The notes under the pieces were generated by a model. It ran no database searches. It was not told where the DNA came from and worked only from the letters and a program-made list of their open reading frames with translations. From Macrotrachela quadricornifera (Eukaryota > Rotifera > Eurotatoria > Philodinida > Philodinidae), in NCBI GenBank assembly GCA_022393335.1, contig JAJEKB010021243.1, forward strand, positions 185,466-249,465: DNA of 64,000 nucleotides. Reading direction: 5' to 3'. Of the stretch, positions 24,572 through 41,247 are shown one piece after another. Each line of letters opens with the position of its first letter. The first letter of the stretch is position 1. The position numbers and the translations under genes were made by a program.

Positions 24572-25198
24572 CTTGTTTTATCTTATTACGTTTTGTCTTG
24601 TAGTTTCTTTCTTTTTTTATCGTTAACAACTAAATAAAATATGGTTGCATCTATATAAAAGATAAAAAGACAATGTTATATAAATATACTTGTTATAGTG
24701 TAATTGTTCTTTACATATACATCAAATCTTTTATTTATTTATCAGAGAGATAAAAAAAAAGAAAAGAAAAAGATGATATCAAATAAATATTAGAATCATA
24801 TGATTATATTTATAGATATAAGGAAATGTTCATAATTCATAAGAATAAATATCTAGTTAATTATATTGAAAATAAATTGAATTTTTCTATTTTATTTATT
24901 AATATATCGTGTGTAATAAAGGAGTATAAAATGTATTGTAGCTTATCACATAGTTAACAATTTATATTCAATCAAAGAATTTTAAAAAGTCTATTTTAGT
25001 TAAATTTTTCGTATATATTTATTATTTGATTTAATTTTATTAACAGCGTTTTTTAAAAATATATCGAGTTTTCTTTATTTTTAATTAAATAAACTTGATT
25101 TTGTAGTATTTTATTTTATTTCTGTTTAATTTTCGGCAAAATATCAAATACATCCAATATGTATATATACAAAAAAAAACAAATTATCAAATAGAACA
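24572..25198. other. Promoter-side spacer of the M13 gene
   Basis: Lies between the start of the minus-strand M13 gene and the 3' end of the minus-strand U-box/GTPase gene. AT-rich; no gene seen. Confidence 0.45.
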
Positions 25199-26742
25199 TT
25201 AACAACATGATGATTTTCCACGTTTCTTTCGTGTTTTAGCTGGTACATTTACTTTAATTTTTGAAACTTCAATTGGTGATTGTCGTCTATTTTTTTCTTG
25301 AGTATCTATTAAATTGTTTATTAATACTTGATTTTGTAAAATACTTAAAATTAAATGATGAAACATAGCTTGTACATTATCACCACGTAATGCTGATATA
25401 TTAAATATTGGCATTTGATATTGTGATGCAAATGTATCAGCTCGTTTAAAAAATTGTTCACGATAAAATGAATCATAATTTTTTTCAAGTAAATCAATTT
25501 TATTACATGCAAGTACTGTTTCAATATGATCAAATATAGATTTTTCTTGTAAACGTTTATACCAATAACCTTGAAGACGTTCAAATGTATCTAAATCAGT
25601 TGTATCAACCATTAATATAGCACCATGACAATTTCGAAAATGACGATCTGAAACAGCCTCAAATTTATCATCACCTGGACAATCATTAACTTGAATAATA
25701 ATAACATATTTATCTTCAAATAATATATCTAAATAAAAAAAGAATACATCAACTCCAATTGTAACTGGTTTTGTATAATTTGTTTGTGGTTGACCATATT
25801 CAATATTATTAGCAAGACATGTTTTTCCAACATTTCTTGAACCAAGAAGTGAAATAATTATTTTTAATTTTGGATAAGTTTTCCATTCATTATTATGTGG
25901 TGCACCACGATGAAGATTAAATGAACGAAGATATGTTTTAGTATTTAATTCATTTTGTTGTTGACAAAAATCTTCAATTGTTGATTTAAGATTATAATTA
26001 ATAACAAATGTTTTCGTTTTTAATTGTGCATTTGTTAATGGAGATGTATCATGATTTTGAAACCAACCTTCTAATGCAGATTTTTCATAAGAATGTCCCT
26101 TAAATAAAATATTAAAATTTAACTTACGAGAGGATTTTTTTCAGATAATCATTCCAATCGGAGGGGGGAGCACTTGAAAAGGCTCCCGCGTTAGTAAAAT
26201 CAATTTCTAAGAAAATATCTGGATAATTTTATTGCTAGCAGAACGAATAGTTTTTAACTCTTAGAAAATTTTCAAATAAGAGTTACCAACCATACTGGCT
26301 ATTTTTCTTTAATTTACAGCTTTAAATATTAATTAAAGATGGTGACATGAAAAATGAGTAAACCGCCAAAACTGGCGGTTTTTGATCGATTATAGCCGCA
26401 AAAGAGAGTATTTCAAAAGGCATGATTCCTGTGAATAATATATATACTACTTCGATGTTAATTCAAAGAATTCCAAAAGATCATAAAATCAATTTCAAAC
26501 AAAATACGATCAGATTTTTCGTCTTTAGATCTGTTCATCGAATCTTCTAAAAATTTTCTCACAATATACTATCTTCCCAAATTGATCAAAAAAAAGAATT
26601 TATGAAGATTTTCTTTCGAAATCTTCACAACATCTATTATTAAATATCAACTTACATCTTCAACTAATAAAACTGGAATTTTCATAATATCGTGTGTTAT
26701 TGGACAAATAAAGTTCGCTGGTATTGGAACTGTATTTGTCAT
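25199..26742 (-). CDS. U-box domain fused to a Rab-like GTPase
   Basis: Two exons, 26742-26656 and 26098-25199, give 328 residues. Residues about 10-77 form a U-box: FICPITHDIMKIPVLL, GHSYEKSALEGWF, then SPLTNAQL and a final NYNLKSTIEDF, as in ubiquitin ligases that recruit E2 enzymes without zinc. After a linker the remainder is a small GTPase: P-loop GSRNVGKT (115-122), switch I threonine in VTIGVDVFF, DCPG (168-171), NKID (228-231) and SAL. The C-terminus is basic and ends SSCC, a double-cysteine geranylgeranylation signal typical of Rabs. The residue after DxxG is aspartate instead of the catalytic glutamine (DCPGD against DTAGQ), so GTP hydrolysis may be slow. The intron is in phase 0 inside the U-box, so the domains are encoded by one continuous exon pair. 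Function is inferred only: a GTP-controlled, membrane-tethered ubiquitin ligase. Confidence 0.88.
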
Positions 26743-27588
26743 TATTAATCATATACTATAAAAATCAATTGAATACTTAATTACAATGTGTATAATTATA
26801 TGACAAGATCGAAGTTTAAATAATTACGATAATGACTCTTTGAAAATAAAAATAATATACAATAGAATAAAGAATTATGATATTGGAATTGGAAAGTACC
26901 TACTAATAATAAATGAATAATCACGTTTTTTTTTCTTTTTGTCAGTTTAAATGTTCTTATTATTATACACGTTCTTTTTACATAACTTAAGGTAAAATAA
27001 TGCATACACGTGTTATAGTTTATTCTTTTCTTCTTCTTCTTCAAGGTGTTCTATGACAATCTTTTCTTTCTATTTAAAAAAAAATCATCGTCGATATGTA
27101 TACTGACCTATGAATCATACTACTTTGATAGTAAATATTGCCTTTTCCTTTATTCAAATAGTTTCAATATATATACATATAAACATTTTTTGCTTCAATT
27201 AAGAATAGGTTTTGTTTTTGTTCAATAGAAAACATTTTATGTTCATACTGAATTAATTGTTTTTATCTTAATATACATTGTTATCAATAATATCTCATAT
27301 GACTAAAACTAATTCTGTCACGTGTCTATTTGATAATACATGTGAGAAAAGTTATTTATTAGATTTTTTGTTGACTTTCTTTCCGGAAATTATTTAAATA
27401 CGTGCTATTACATATATAAAAAATAGATCAATAAATAAATTTTTCATTTGTTTTTTAGCTTGTATGAATATATTTTTTTAATATGAAAATTTTATTTTAA
27501 TAACAACAAGAACATTAATAATATGATTATCAGATAGACGAACAAACACAGACATAATCTATCTGACAATAATTTAATAATTGTTCGT
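26743..27588. other. Intergenic between U-box/GTPase and EFTUD2
   Basis: AT-rich spacer between the promoter side of the U-box/GTPase gene and the 3' end of EFTUD2 (both minus strand). No gene recognised; short open frames at 26796-27228 lack motifs. Confidence 0.45.
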
Positions 27589-31943
<4,355 letters not shown>

Positions 31944-33871
31944 GTTACAAGAAAAAAATACTAAGAATTTATCTAAAAATATATATATAATTTTATAAAG
32001 ACGATTAAATAATAATAATACATTCAATTGAAGGTTATTGAACAAAAAAAAAAGGAAATTTTCAATTATGTTTATTTCATTTAATATCTTATTTCAACAG
32101 ACGTTGTTGTTATTTTAAAGTAAATAGAAATTAAATCTTCAAAGGTGAATTATTCTTTTAAGATGATATATATAAAATTCTTTTTATTGACTTATTCAAG
32201 TGATCAATGACGAGAAATAATAAACTCATGTTCGCATGAGATGTTTTCATTTGTCTACGAACTTATAATAATTGCAATATTTGCATTCGTCCTATTATCA
32301 TTCGTCACAATGGTTCTATATCAACATTTGATACGAATAGCAAATAGAAGAAGTAAAAGAATTGATCGTTGTTAAAGTAATAAATGGAGTCAAAAAGGAA
32401 CAAAACTATTGAATAATTTTGAAATATGTTAGCTAAATGAATTTAATGTTCAATATTTTCATTAGTTAAAAATAAAGAATCTTGTTTGAATTCAAGTATC
32501 TATTATATAAAAAACCCGAATAGAATCAATTGAAATGTATCCAATTGCAAAGCAACAAAAGAAAAAGAGAAGAATACAAGAAGAAAAAAAAAAAAAAAAG
32601 AAGAAATCTGATACAATTGATTATGCAAGAATAACAACAACGTTTTAATCCCAACAACGACTTGGCGAGTCGATTATGATCGACAACAGAAAGTCCAGAT
32701 GTTACATCATACAATTTCTTTTTCAACAACCTGTTCGATGTCCGAACGAACATATACATTTGATCAACTGTAAGTAATCATTTTCAAACAAGCTTGAAAT
32801 AAAAGAAAGAACAAGAAACGTTCAATTTCTGTAAGTAAAATCATTTTTTTTTCTTCATATATATATATATAGAATAGCAACAACAATAAACATATTATCA
32901 TTTTTATCTAATAATAATAACAGATGAATTTTATCAAAAATTTCTTTTACTTATTATATATTGGTAATAATCAAGGCAATCTTTGTATATAGAATTGTGA
33001 TTGTCATCAACCTTCAGGTTACCTCATTTTTTTTCTCTCTTCTTCTCTTTGCTTTCATTGTCGATACTTCTCTCTCTCTCTCTCTCTACATTTACATTTT
33101 TCATTTAATCTATATATTCTTATATATATATATATACATAAGAACCGGTAATTTGTTGTATCCTCTATACATACATGTATACTCTTTAGCACTGCTGCCG
33201 TCAAACTCTTAATATATGCATTTTAAATAGGATGGATATGTACAAAGAATAGAGAGAACGAGAGTACATGCGCGCGTAAAAAAAGTCATATATATAAACA
33301 TAAATATGTGAGAAGTTTTCTTTTTTTTTCTATGAGTAAAAGAAATAAACGAATAATTATCTTTTTTCTTATTATCCTCATCATAATATTCAAATGAATA
33401 TTTATTTATTTCTATTATTAAAATTTTTCATTTAGATAGTTACATATTGGATATATATGTCCCTCAATTGAAGGATCATAGACAACGAAATATGATCTTA
33501 TAAAGAAGATTAAATATAAAAATGAATTCATCGTTTGTTCTTTTTTTTTTTTTGTTTGAAAGAATTATTTCAAATTCTATGAATAGCAATATCGTCATGA
33601 AATGAGCTCGAAAACATGATAACAAAATATATTTCCCCCCCCTCCTTTTTTTTTTTTAGAAAGACTAAGAAAAGAAAATCACAATCCTAACAAATAACAC
33701 TCTTGTTTTTCTCATTTGCATAGATTGAATGTATCAAGCTCGATAAAAAAAAAAGCCCTTTCTTTTTTATTTTTTGCTCGTCGTATTCATCAACAATCAA
33801 TAGGTGAGTAATATATTCTTTTTTCAGATATAAAGAATTCCTTTTGTTTTTACTGAAATAGGAAAATAACA
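31944..33871. other. Divergent promoter region between EFTUD2 and the intermediate filament gene
   Basis: EFTUD2 (minus) and the filament gene (plus) are transcribed away from each other. About 1.9 kb of low-complexity DNA: A/T runs, a CT run at about 33069-33088, TA runs at 32860 and 33122, a C7/T-rich patch near 33630-33658. A short acceptor (GAAATAG, to 33861) just before the ATG at 33872 implies a non-coding first exon of the filament gene here. Confidence 0.5.
33069..33088. repeat. CT microsatellite followed by TA repeats
   Basis: Uninterrupted CT dinucleotides, with TA runs at about 33122-33138, in the divergent promoter region. Confidence 0.75.
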
Positions 33872-36147
33872 ATGCATCGAGGAACAATAATAAATTCCCA
33901 AGGAGATTTACAAACAATGAATAGTTCCTATTTATATCAAAGTACAGGTTTTTGTACTCAACCATTTCATTCAACACGACAAAAAAAAGCAACTACCTAT
34001 TATGAAACAAATCATTCATCAACACCCTGCAGATCACCTTCTCCGCCACGAATTTCTTTAAATAATCATAAAAATGAACGTGCAAAAAGTGCTGATCATT
34101 CTCGAGCTTTATTAAATGAAACTATGCCTGTAGCACCATCATCATCTACTCATACTAATACATTTCATAGTCCAACAACAAATTCACATTTATCTCGTAC
34201 TACAACTGGACGTGGTAGTGGAGGATTTCATACACGTTCAAGTATAATATATATTGATGAACTTCATAAAACTGAAGAAGAAGGTGAAAAACATGAATTA
34301 AATACACTTAATTCACGTTTTGAAAATTATTTAAATAAAATAAAAAATTTAGTAAATATAAATACTAATCTACGTCAACAAGTTAATAATGCATATAGAA
34401 AATATATTGGACATACAGAAGAACAACAAATTGATATAAATAATAATAATAAAAATTTTTTTGAAAAATATCAAAATCCATGTGAAATACAATTAAATAA
34501 TTTACGTAAACAAATTAATGATGAAGTACGTGCACAAATATCAATACAAATACGTTTACAACGTGCTGATTATGATATTAAATTTTATCAAAATAATATT
34601 AAATTATTAACAACACATGATCAAAAACAATCCGAACATGTTCGTTCATTAAAACAACAACTTGAAATTAATTTACATGAATTAGAACAACTTAAACAAC
34701 AATATGAAAGACGAGAACAAGATTTACAAGTGAGAAAAAAAACAAAACATTATTTTAGTATCAATGATAATTACTACAGTATATAACCTGACTATGTAAA
34801 CATTAGAAATAAATGAAACTGTGTTTGAGAGTATGTCCATGTAACATTATATAAATCTTTACGAAACAGCATGAGGTAATCTCATCCAGTTCTGATAAGT
34901 ACTACCTTAGATCTATTTTATAGAAAATTTTTTTCAAACGATATTACAGCATAACTTGAAAATCAAGAGATATAAATACAAAATTTTCTTAATTTCACCA
35001 AAATCTGCTAACTGCAAAATGATGATTTCAGGCCGGCAGAAAGTTGAGCTTAGTACCAAAATGAAGGAAGAAAAATCTACTTTACTCCCTAATTTTTCTT
35101 TATTTTATCAAATGAACTTTCGAATTTTCTTTTAATTTAGATGTATAAAACACACTATAATGAATATATGAATAAATTAATTGAATGTTCTAATGAATAT
35201 GATACAATAACATATGAACGAATGGAAAATGAAAATAATTTACATACTCTTAAAGAACAATTATCATTTGAACAAGAATATTATCATAGACGTCAACAAG
35301 AATTAGAATATTTAGAAAAATTTCATTATGAATTTCATAAAGAATTTAATCAAATTGAATTTCATAATATAATCAAACAAATTCGGTTAATATTTCTTTT
35401 TTTGTTTTTTTTTTCTATTTTAATTTTTTATTTTTTTAGTCAAGATTATCAAGAATTTAATACAATACATATAACTGAATTAGAAACATTATATAAAACA
35501 AAATTAGATAAAATTCGAAATGATTTTATTAAACAAGATGAACAACAACCAATACCTAAACCATCTGAAGTTCATGTAGATTTAAATACAATAAAAAAAG
35601 AACATCAAACATTAATTGAACAAAATCAATTATTAAAAAATAAATTAGGTAAATAGAAATTTTAAAAGAAAAATTTATTTAATTATTATTATTATTTTTT
35701 TAAGAACAACTTGAACATGATCTTCATAATATTATCGAACAAAATCGTCAACGTTATGAAATATCAGATAGAGAATATAAACAATTACAATCAGAATTAC
35801 CAGAATTAGATTGTATTATTGTACATTTACGAGAAAATGCTGTTAGTCTTTGGTCAGAAATAAATACATATAGATATTTATTAGTTAATTTACTTTCATC
35901 AACAAATGATAAATCTATTTCTTCTTTATCGACTTCAAATGAAAAATATACAACATCAACTACAACCGATAATAATATTCAAGAAACAAAAAATTTAAAA
36001 TCAATAAGTAAATCAATGGTTAATAAAGTAACATCAACAACAACAACTGTTGGAACAAAAATAAAACCTTCTCCACAACAATATCGTGATGAAACGACCG
36101 GTTTCATTGTACATATTGAAGATGGAATTATTTGGGTACGAATTTAA
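33872..36147 (+). CDS. Cytoplasmic intermediate filament-like protein
   Basis: Four exons: 33872-34729, 35141-35385, 35440-35648, 35705-36147; 1755 bases, 584 residues. A Ser/Thr/Arg-rich head of about 135 residues leads to ELNTLNSRFENYLNKIKNL, the coil 1A start motif of intermediate filaments (compare LNDRFASYIDKVRFLE). A long heptad-rich rod follows across exons 1-4 (QLNNLRKQINDEVRAQISIQ is coil-1B-like; RYEISDREYKQLQSELPELD and SLWSEINTYRYLL mark the rod end, where the classic motif is EYQxLLDxKxxLxxEIxxYRKLL). The tail is Ser/Thr-rich and lacks a recognisable lamin-tail domain or nuclear localisation CaaX, so it is probably cytoplasmic. It would build structural filaments in the epidermal syncytium or gut. 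Confidence 0.85.
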
Positions 36148-36531
36148 ACATTGTATATATAAATATATTTGTGTGTTTAGACAAAAAATTATTCATTTTA
36201 ATTTAGTATTAGTGTGTGTTTGCTTTTGTTTTAGTTATAAGAAAAAAAAAAACTTTTACTTCATATTAAAACAATGCATGAATATCCTCTAATGTTATAT
36301 AAAAGAAAATTATTTTCATGATTCATACATATGAAACATATCTTGTTTTTCTAGTAAAAATTTTAGCGATATAATTAAATTTTGCTTACTTTTTAATAAA
36401 TATCAGTTGATTCTATAATTATTAATTCAATCTGAAAAAGAAAAAGAAAACTATTGTTTAGATTGACGATAATAACGAAACAAGAATATGTTTATTAATA
36501 ATTGCTAGTTTTAAATTTTACAACAAAAACA
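36148..36531. other. Convergent 3' region of the filament gene and PQBP1
   Basis: The two genes end tail to tail about 384 bases apart. AT-rich; no other feature seen. Confidence 0.5.
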
Positions 36532-37952
36532 TTATGTATTTTTCGATTTTTTCTTTGAACCAACATCAGCATTCATACGGAGAACATCACCAGGCGATGG
36601 ATATGGACGCATTTGAAATAATTCTCCAGTAGCTGTTTCATCAACACCAGTTTTTGCTTTACCTTTTATATCAAGACCAGATGACCAATTACCTCTGAAA
36701 TAATAATAATAAATAAAACAAAAAAAAAATTCGTTTTTTTGAAATATTTACCGTGGAACATCTGAATAAGATGATGGATCCATCTGAAACAAAAAAAATA
36801 GATTCGAAATATTTATAATATTACTTTTAAATGATAAACAAACCGGATCAACATCATAACTAAGCATTTTACCAGCTAAAATAAATAAATATTTATTATT
36901 AAATAAAATAAATTTAATATATATATATATATTTACCAATTTTACGTTTTAATTTTTGTACAGGATTTAAATCTTCTTCATCAGTATCAGATCGATCAGC
37001 AGTCTAAAATTAATTTTTTAAAAATTAGAATTTTTTTTTCTATAGAATCTCTTACATCTTCAGGATTTTTCTTCTTTTTTTTCTTTTTTGTTGCTCCTGA
37101 TGTTTGTTTTTGTGCTTCTGCTGTTTTTCTTTCCATTTCTTTTTCTAACAAAAACCAAACAAGAAAATTTTATTTTTAATCTATTAAATTTTCATACGTC
37201 TTAATTTAATTGCTGACTGTGTTATATGTGATCGTGGATGAGAAGGTGGTAACCATGATACTTCATCAGTTTCCAAATTCCAATAATAACATCGATCTAA
37301 ATTAGCATCTGATACTTCACGCCAATTACTAGGTAATGGATATTTTTTTAACATTCTTCGACGTCGTTTTTCAGTTGCTGAATCTGGTGTATAATGTTTT
37401 ATTCCATATCTATCAAAATAAACATAAAATGAGAAAACCTTATTTGAATCTTGAAAGAACAGGCGTAGGAATGAAAGAATATATAATCTACTTTTTTCTC
37501 GAATATTCGGTGGAGATTTTAGGGAAATTTTTCTAATAAAATTAGATTATTTTATACCTTTTTTTACAATATTCAACACAAGTATGATATGGATTCCATT
37601 TATTTGGACATTTAATACATTCTTCAAATTCAATTTGAACATCAGTAGTTGAGAAATTACTTGAAGTTGTCTAAGAAAAATAAAAAGATATGAAAAAAAT
37701 AAATTTATTTAAATAATACTTTTTTTGGAATTGTTGTTGATGAATGATGATCATCATAACTTTCAGCAAATATTTCTTCATTTTCTTCATCATTTTCTGC
37801 ACTTGCATCTAAAAAAAGATTTTCAAAATAAAAATAAATAAAATTGTTTGTTATTTTCAATAAAAATACAAACCAAGTGCAGCATTGATATTTGAAGCAT
37901 TAAGAATTCCACGTTCAATTAAACGTGCTTGTAATGCAGATGAAAGTGGCAT
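36532..37952 (-). CDS. PQBP1: Polyglutamine-binding protein 1 (WW-domain splicing factor)
   Basis: About nine small exons on the minus strand, ATG at 37952 to TAA at 36534-36532. The N-terminus [17 protein letters not shown] matches PQBP1. A segment with [20 protein letters not shown] follows, as in invertebrate orthologues, then a WW domain: [33 protein letters not shown] lysine-rich stretch ([10 protein letters not shown]) and the diagnostic C-terminal motif [20 protein letters not shown], ending in [18 protein letters not shown], complete it. In animals this disordered C-terminus binds the U5 protein TXNL4A/Dim1, and the WW domain binds proline-rich splicing factors and RNA polymerase II. 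Nuclear. Early exons: 37952-37874, 37808-37720, 37670-37558, 37409-37198. Confidence 0.96.
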
Positions 37953-38208
37953 TTTATTATTCAAAATGATTTTCACAATGTAATTTCATTTATAGTGTCT
38001 CTTATTGGTTGATTCAATTGAATCAATGATAAATAAAAAAAAAAAGTAATAATTAAAAATTCTTTTTTTTTTACAGAATTTTATTAAGAATAAATTTTTA
38101 TTTTTTAATAAATTAAAATTATTTTTTTTTATCATTATTTATGATGCCCTCTATCGTTCATATTGAATATGTACAGATAAAAAACGTCCAATTTTTTAAC
38201 GTTTTTTA

Positions 38209-41200
38209 ATGTTATCTAGTTCGATTTTTCGTTCAACAAGTAATTATTTACTTGTTAAATCATGTATTCAACAAGTAGTTTATTCATCTACTAAACAAAC
38301 AATAATTGATCCAAATCCACCTTTAGTTGGTCAAGCTATTGAAATAAAAGAATTTTTAAGAGAAAATTCAATTTCATTTGATGAATCATGGACATGTATT
38401 AAAGCAATATGTTGTCGAAGTTCAAATCGAATATCAGGATTAATTCATATTGGAAAAGAACGAGGTAGATAATTAATTTAATTATCATTTAGATTTTTAT
38501 TTATTTATATAGGTGATTTTGCTTGTTCAAAATGTTCAACAACTGGTACATGGTTAGATTTTAAAAATCAATGGCAACATTTACGAACAAGGTTTAATCA
38601 AATAAATATTAGTTTCTCTTATTTTATTTTATTAGTTTCTTATAGAACAAATTGTCCAAAAATGAATTCATCATTAATTCTATTATCTAATGAAGAACGT
38701 GAAATTTGGGAAAAATCCGAAGCTATTCAAGATAAAGATCAAGAACTTATTGAAGCAATTTTAGCAAGATATGAATTCACTGAGGTAAAATAACAGATGA
38801 GCTATAATGATTAATCGTATATTGTATTTCATATTTCTTAGTAGTATATAATTTGATTAGAGTTTTAAAAACTTTCTGCAATTACTCAACGATACTGCAT
38901 ATTCTCTCTTTACCCCTCACCCTCGCATAACAGCTAGTGTACCGTCTACCAACATTGCGCGTAGATCCTTCTTTTTCGTCGAGTTTGCGCTTCGAATAAC
39001 TTGCTGATTGATGTCTTGGGCCAGGTTTCAGCTTCTGGATTAGTATGCGAAGCAGTAAAGAACGAATAAGGCTTTCATGAAACTGCAGAATGGTCACTTT
39101 GCTTGCCGTGCCGTTTTTCTTGTATGTCAAATAGCTATTTACTAGTGTCATTAGAAGTTAACTATACATGAAAATGAACATCTCGAGAAAATTGAATCGA
39201 GTCGAATGTGTTCATAAAACATAGTTGATAATGGAAATGTAAAACACAAAAATTCGATTATTCATGATAACTTATCTCCTCTATTTTCCTATAAGAAAAT
39301 ATAAAATTTTAAAGGAATATACAATATCAAAAGCAACTCTTCAACGATATGGTATTCGAATTTATGAAGATCAATTTATTGCACCTTTATATGATGTTGA
39401 TCGATCACTTGTAAGCATTATTTCTCTTGATCCAACATTACATTCCGACATAAAATCATTGTAAAATTTTGTTTTTTTCTATTTTTGTATTTAATTCAAT
39501 TTAATATTTAAAATAGAAAACTTTCTGCACCATTTGGTTTAAATATTTTATCAGCACGAAATGCTGAAATAATTCTTGTTGATTCAATATGGGATGCCTT
39601 ATGTGTTTATCAAACTACTGGTAAAGTAGCAATTGCTCTTCCTAAAACAAAACTTTCTATTCGAGTAAAATAAAAGAAAAATTTCTTTTTCTTTTATAAT
39701 AATTATTTTATATAATTTAAGATGAATATGTTATTTGAACATTTACGTAAAATTCATATATGGTATTCAAATGATAAAGTATTTGCTTTTCATCTTGCTA
39801 ATATATTTAATCCTCATCGATGTTTTATGATAACGTATGTAATTAATAAAAATTCAAAAAACAAAATCTTAAATTTTTATTTTAAAAAGTTATTCAATAA
39901 GTGCACATATGGCTTTTAAATCTGGTCATAATTTAAAAACAATAATTAATGAAAGTTTTGCTGTAATTAATAAATGTATTGAACAATTTGATACATTTCG
40001 AGATTTAATACGAGATGAATTACTTCAAAGAACACTTTTTGCTGGAATACAAGTAACAAAATCATCTTTTTCAAAATAATATTTATATTATATATTAGTG
40101 GCAAAGATTTCCAATGTTAACACAAATTATTAAAGGACATCGTGCTGGTGAATTAACAGTTCTTACAGGTTCAACTGGTTGTGGAAAAACAACATTTTTA
40201 AGTGAATATTCACTTGATTTATGTATTCAAGGAGTAAATATTTATTATAAAAAATAAGAAAAATATCTAATAAAAATTATTTTTTTTAATTAGATATCAA
40301 CTTTATTTGGTAGTTTTGAAATTCAAACACATCGTTTAGCTAAAGTAATGTTAACACAATATTCCGGGTATGTAAAATATTTAATATTTAATCGAAATTA
40401 TTTTTTTTATTAAATAATATAGTTTGAATTTATCAAAAAATTTACATGTATTTGATAAATTTGCTGATCAATTTGCTCGTTTACCAATGTTTTTTATGAC
40501 ATTTCATGGTCAAGAAAGTATTGAAAAAGTTATTAATGTAGGTAATAATAATAAACTATTTTATTTTAAATAAATATATATATATATATATATATATGTA
40601 TTAGACGATGGGAAATGCTGTTGCAATACATAATATTCAACATGTTATTATTGATAATTTACAATTTATGATGGGAATGGATTATTCCAATGGTGATCGA
40701 TTTTTTAAACAAGATACATTAATTCATCGTTTTAGAAAATTTGCAACAAATAATAAATGTCATGTTACAATTGTTATTCATCCAAGAAAAGTAAGAAATT
40801 AAAAAAAATAATTCAATCATCTCTTCTTTTTTCTTTTCGATATTTTTACATTTAACATTTCCTGCTTTCGATCATAGTTGAAATACATCAGCATAATATA
40901 TTTTTCTCATATAGGAAGAAGATGAAGAAGATTTATCTGTTTCATCTATCTTTGGTTCAGCAAAAGCATCACAAGAATCAGATAATATTTTAATTATACA
41001 ACAAAGAAAATTACCAAATTCAAGTAATGGAAATATTAAATATTTACAAGTAAATTAATAATAAATATATAATTTAATATAATTCCATGAAAATTTTTAG
41101 GTAGCAAAAAATCGATTTGATGGACAACTTGGTCGATTTACACTTCGTTTTGATAAAGAACGATTATCATTTTCTCGTCCACCTTCAATACGAGATGATT

Positions 41201-41247
41201 CAAATGATAATGAACCACAACAACAATCATTTCCTATTGAACAATAA
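38209..41247 (+). CDS. TWNK: Mitochondrial replicative DNA helicase Twinkle
   Basis: Thirteen exons: 38209-38464, 38513-38591, 38646-38784, 39315-39460, 39517-39664, 39722-39834, 39890-40052, 40099-40233, 40294-40367, 40423-40537, 40605-40790, 40915-41049, 41101-41247; 1836 bases, 611 residues. An N-terminal mitochondrial-targeting-like stretch precedes a primase-like region ([13 protein letters not shown]), then a linker and the hexameric helicase: Walker [58 protein letters not shown] (Walker B), [30 protein letters not shown] and the arginine-finger segment [13 protein letters not shown]. It unwinds mitochondrial DNA ahead of polymerase gamma. Intron 3 is 530 bases and holds an antisense piggyBac-like remnant; other introns are mostly 50-70 bases. 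Confidence 0.96.
38882..39151 (-). pseudogene. piggyBac-like transposase C-terminal remnant
   Basis: An 89-codon minus-strand frame inside Twinkle intron 3, richer in G+C than the host exons. [23 protein letters not shown], then [13 protein letters not shown] and [19 protein letters not shown] follow the order of piggyBac (DDE_Tnp_1_7) C-termini: the VNSYxLYK helix, a leucine-rich helix, and a terminal Arg/Cys-rich tail. The catalytic domain is absent. A GTTAAC near 39163 supplies a TTAA-type site, but no matching inner terminal repeats were found. Fragment only; assignment from remembered motif pattern. Confidence 0.5.

Noticed and set aside
26361..26384. CCGCCAAAACTGGCGG hairpin in the U-box/GTPase intron as a regulatory RNA
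   Set aside because: Isolated short hairpin in a 557-base intron with no other support.
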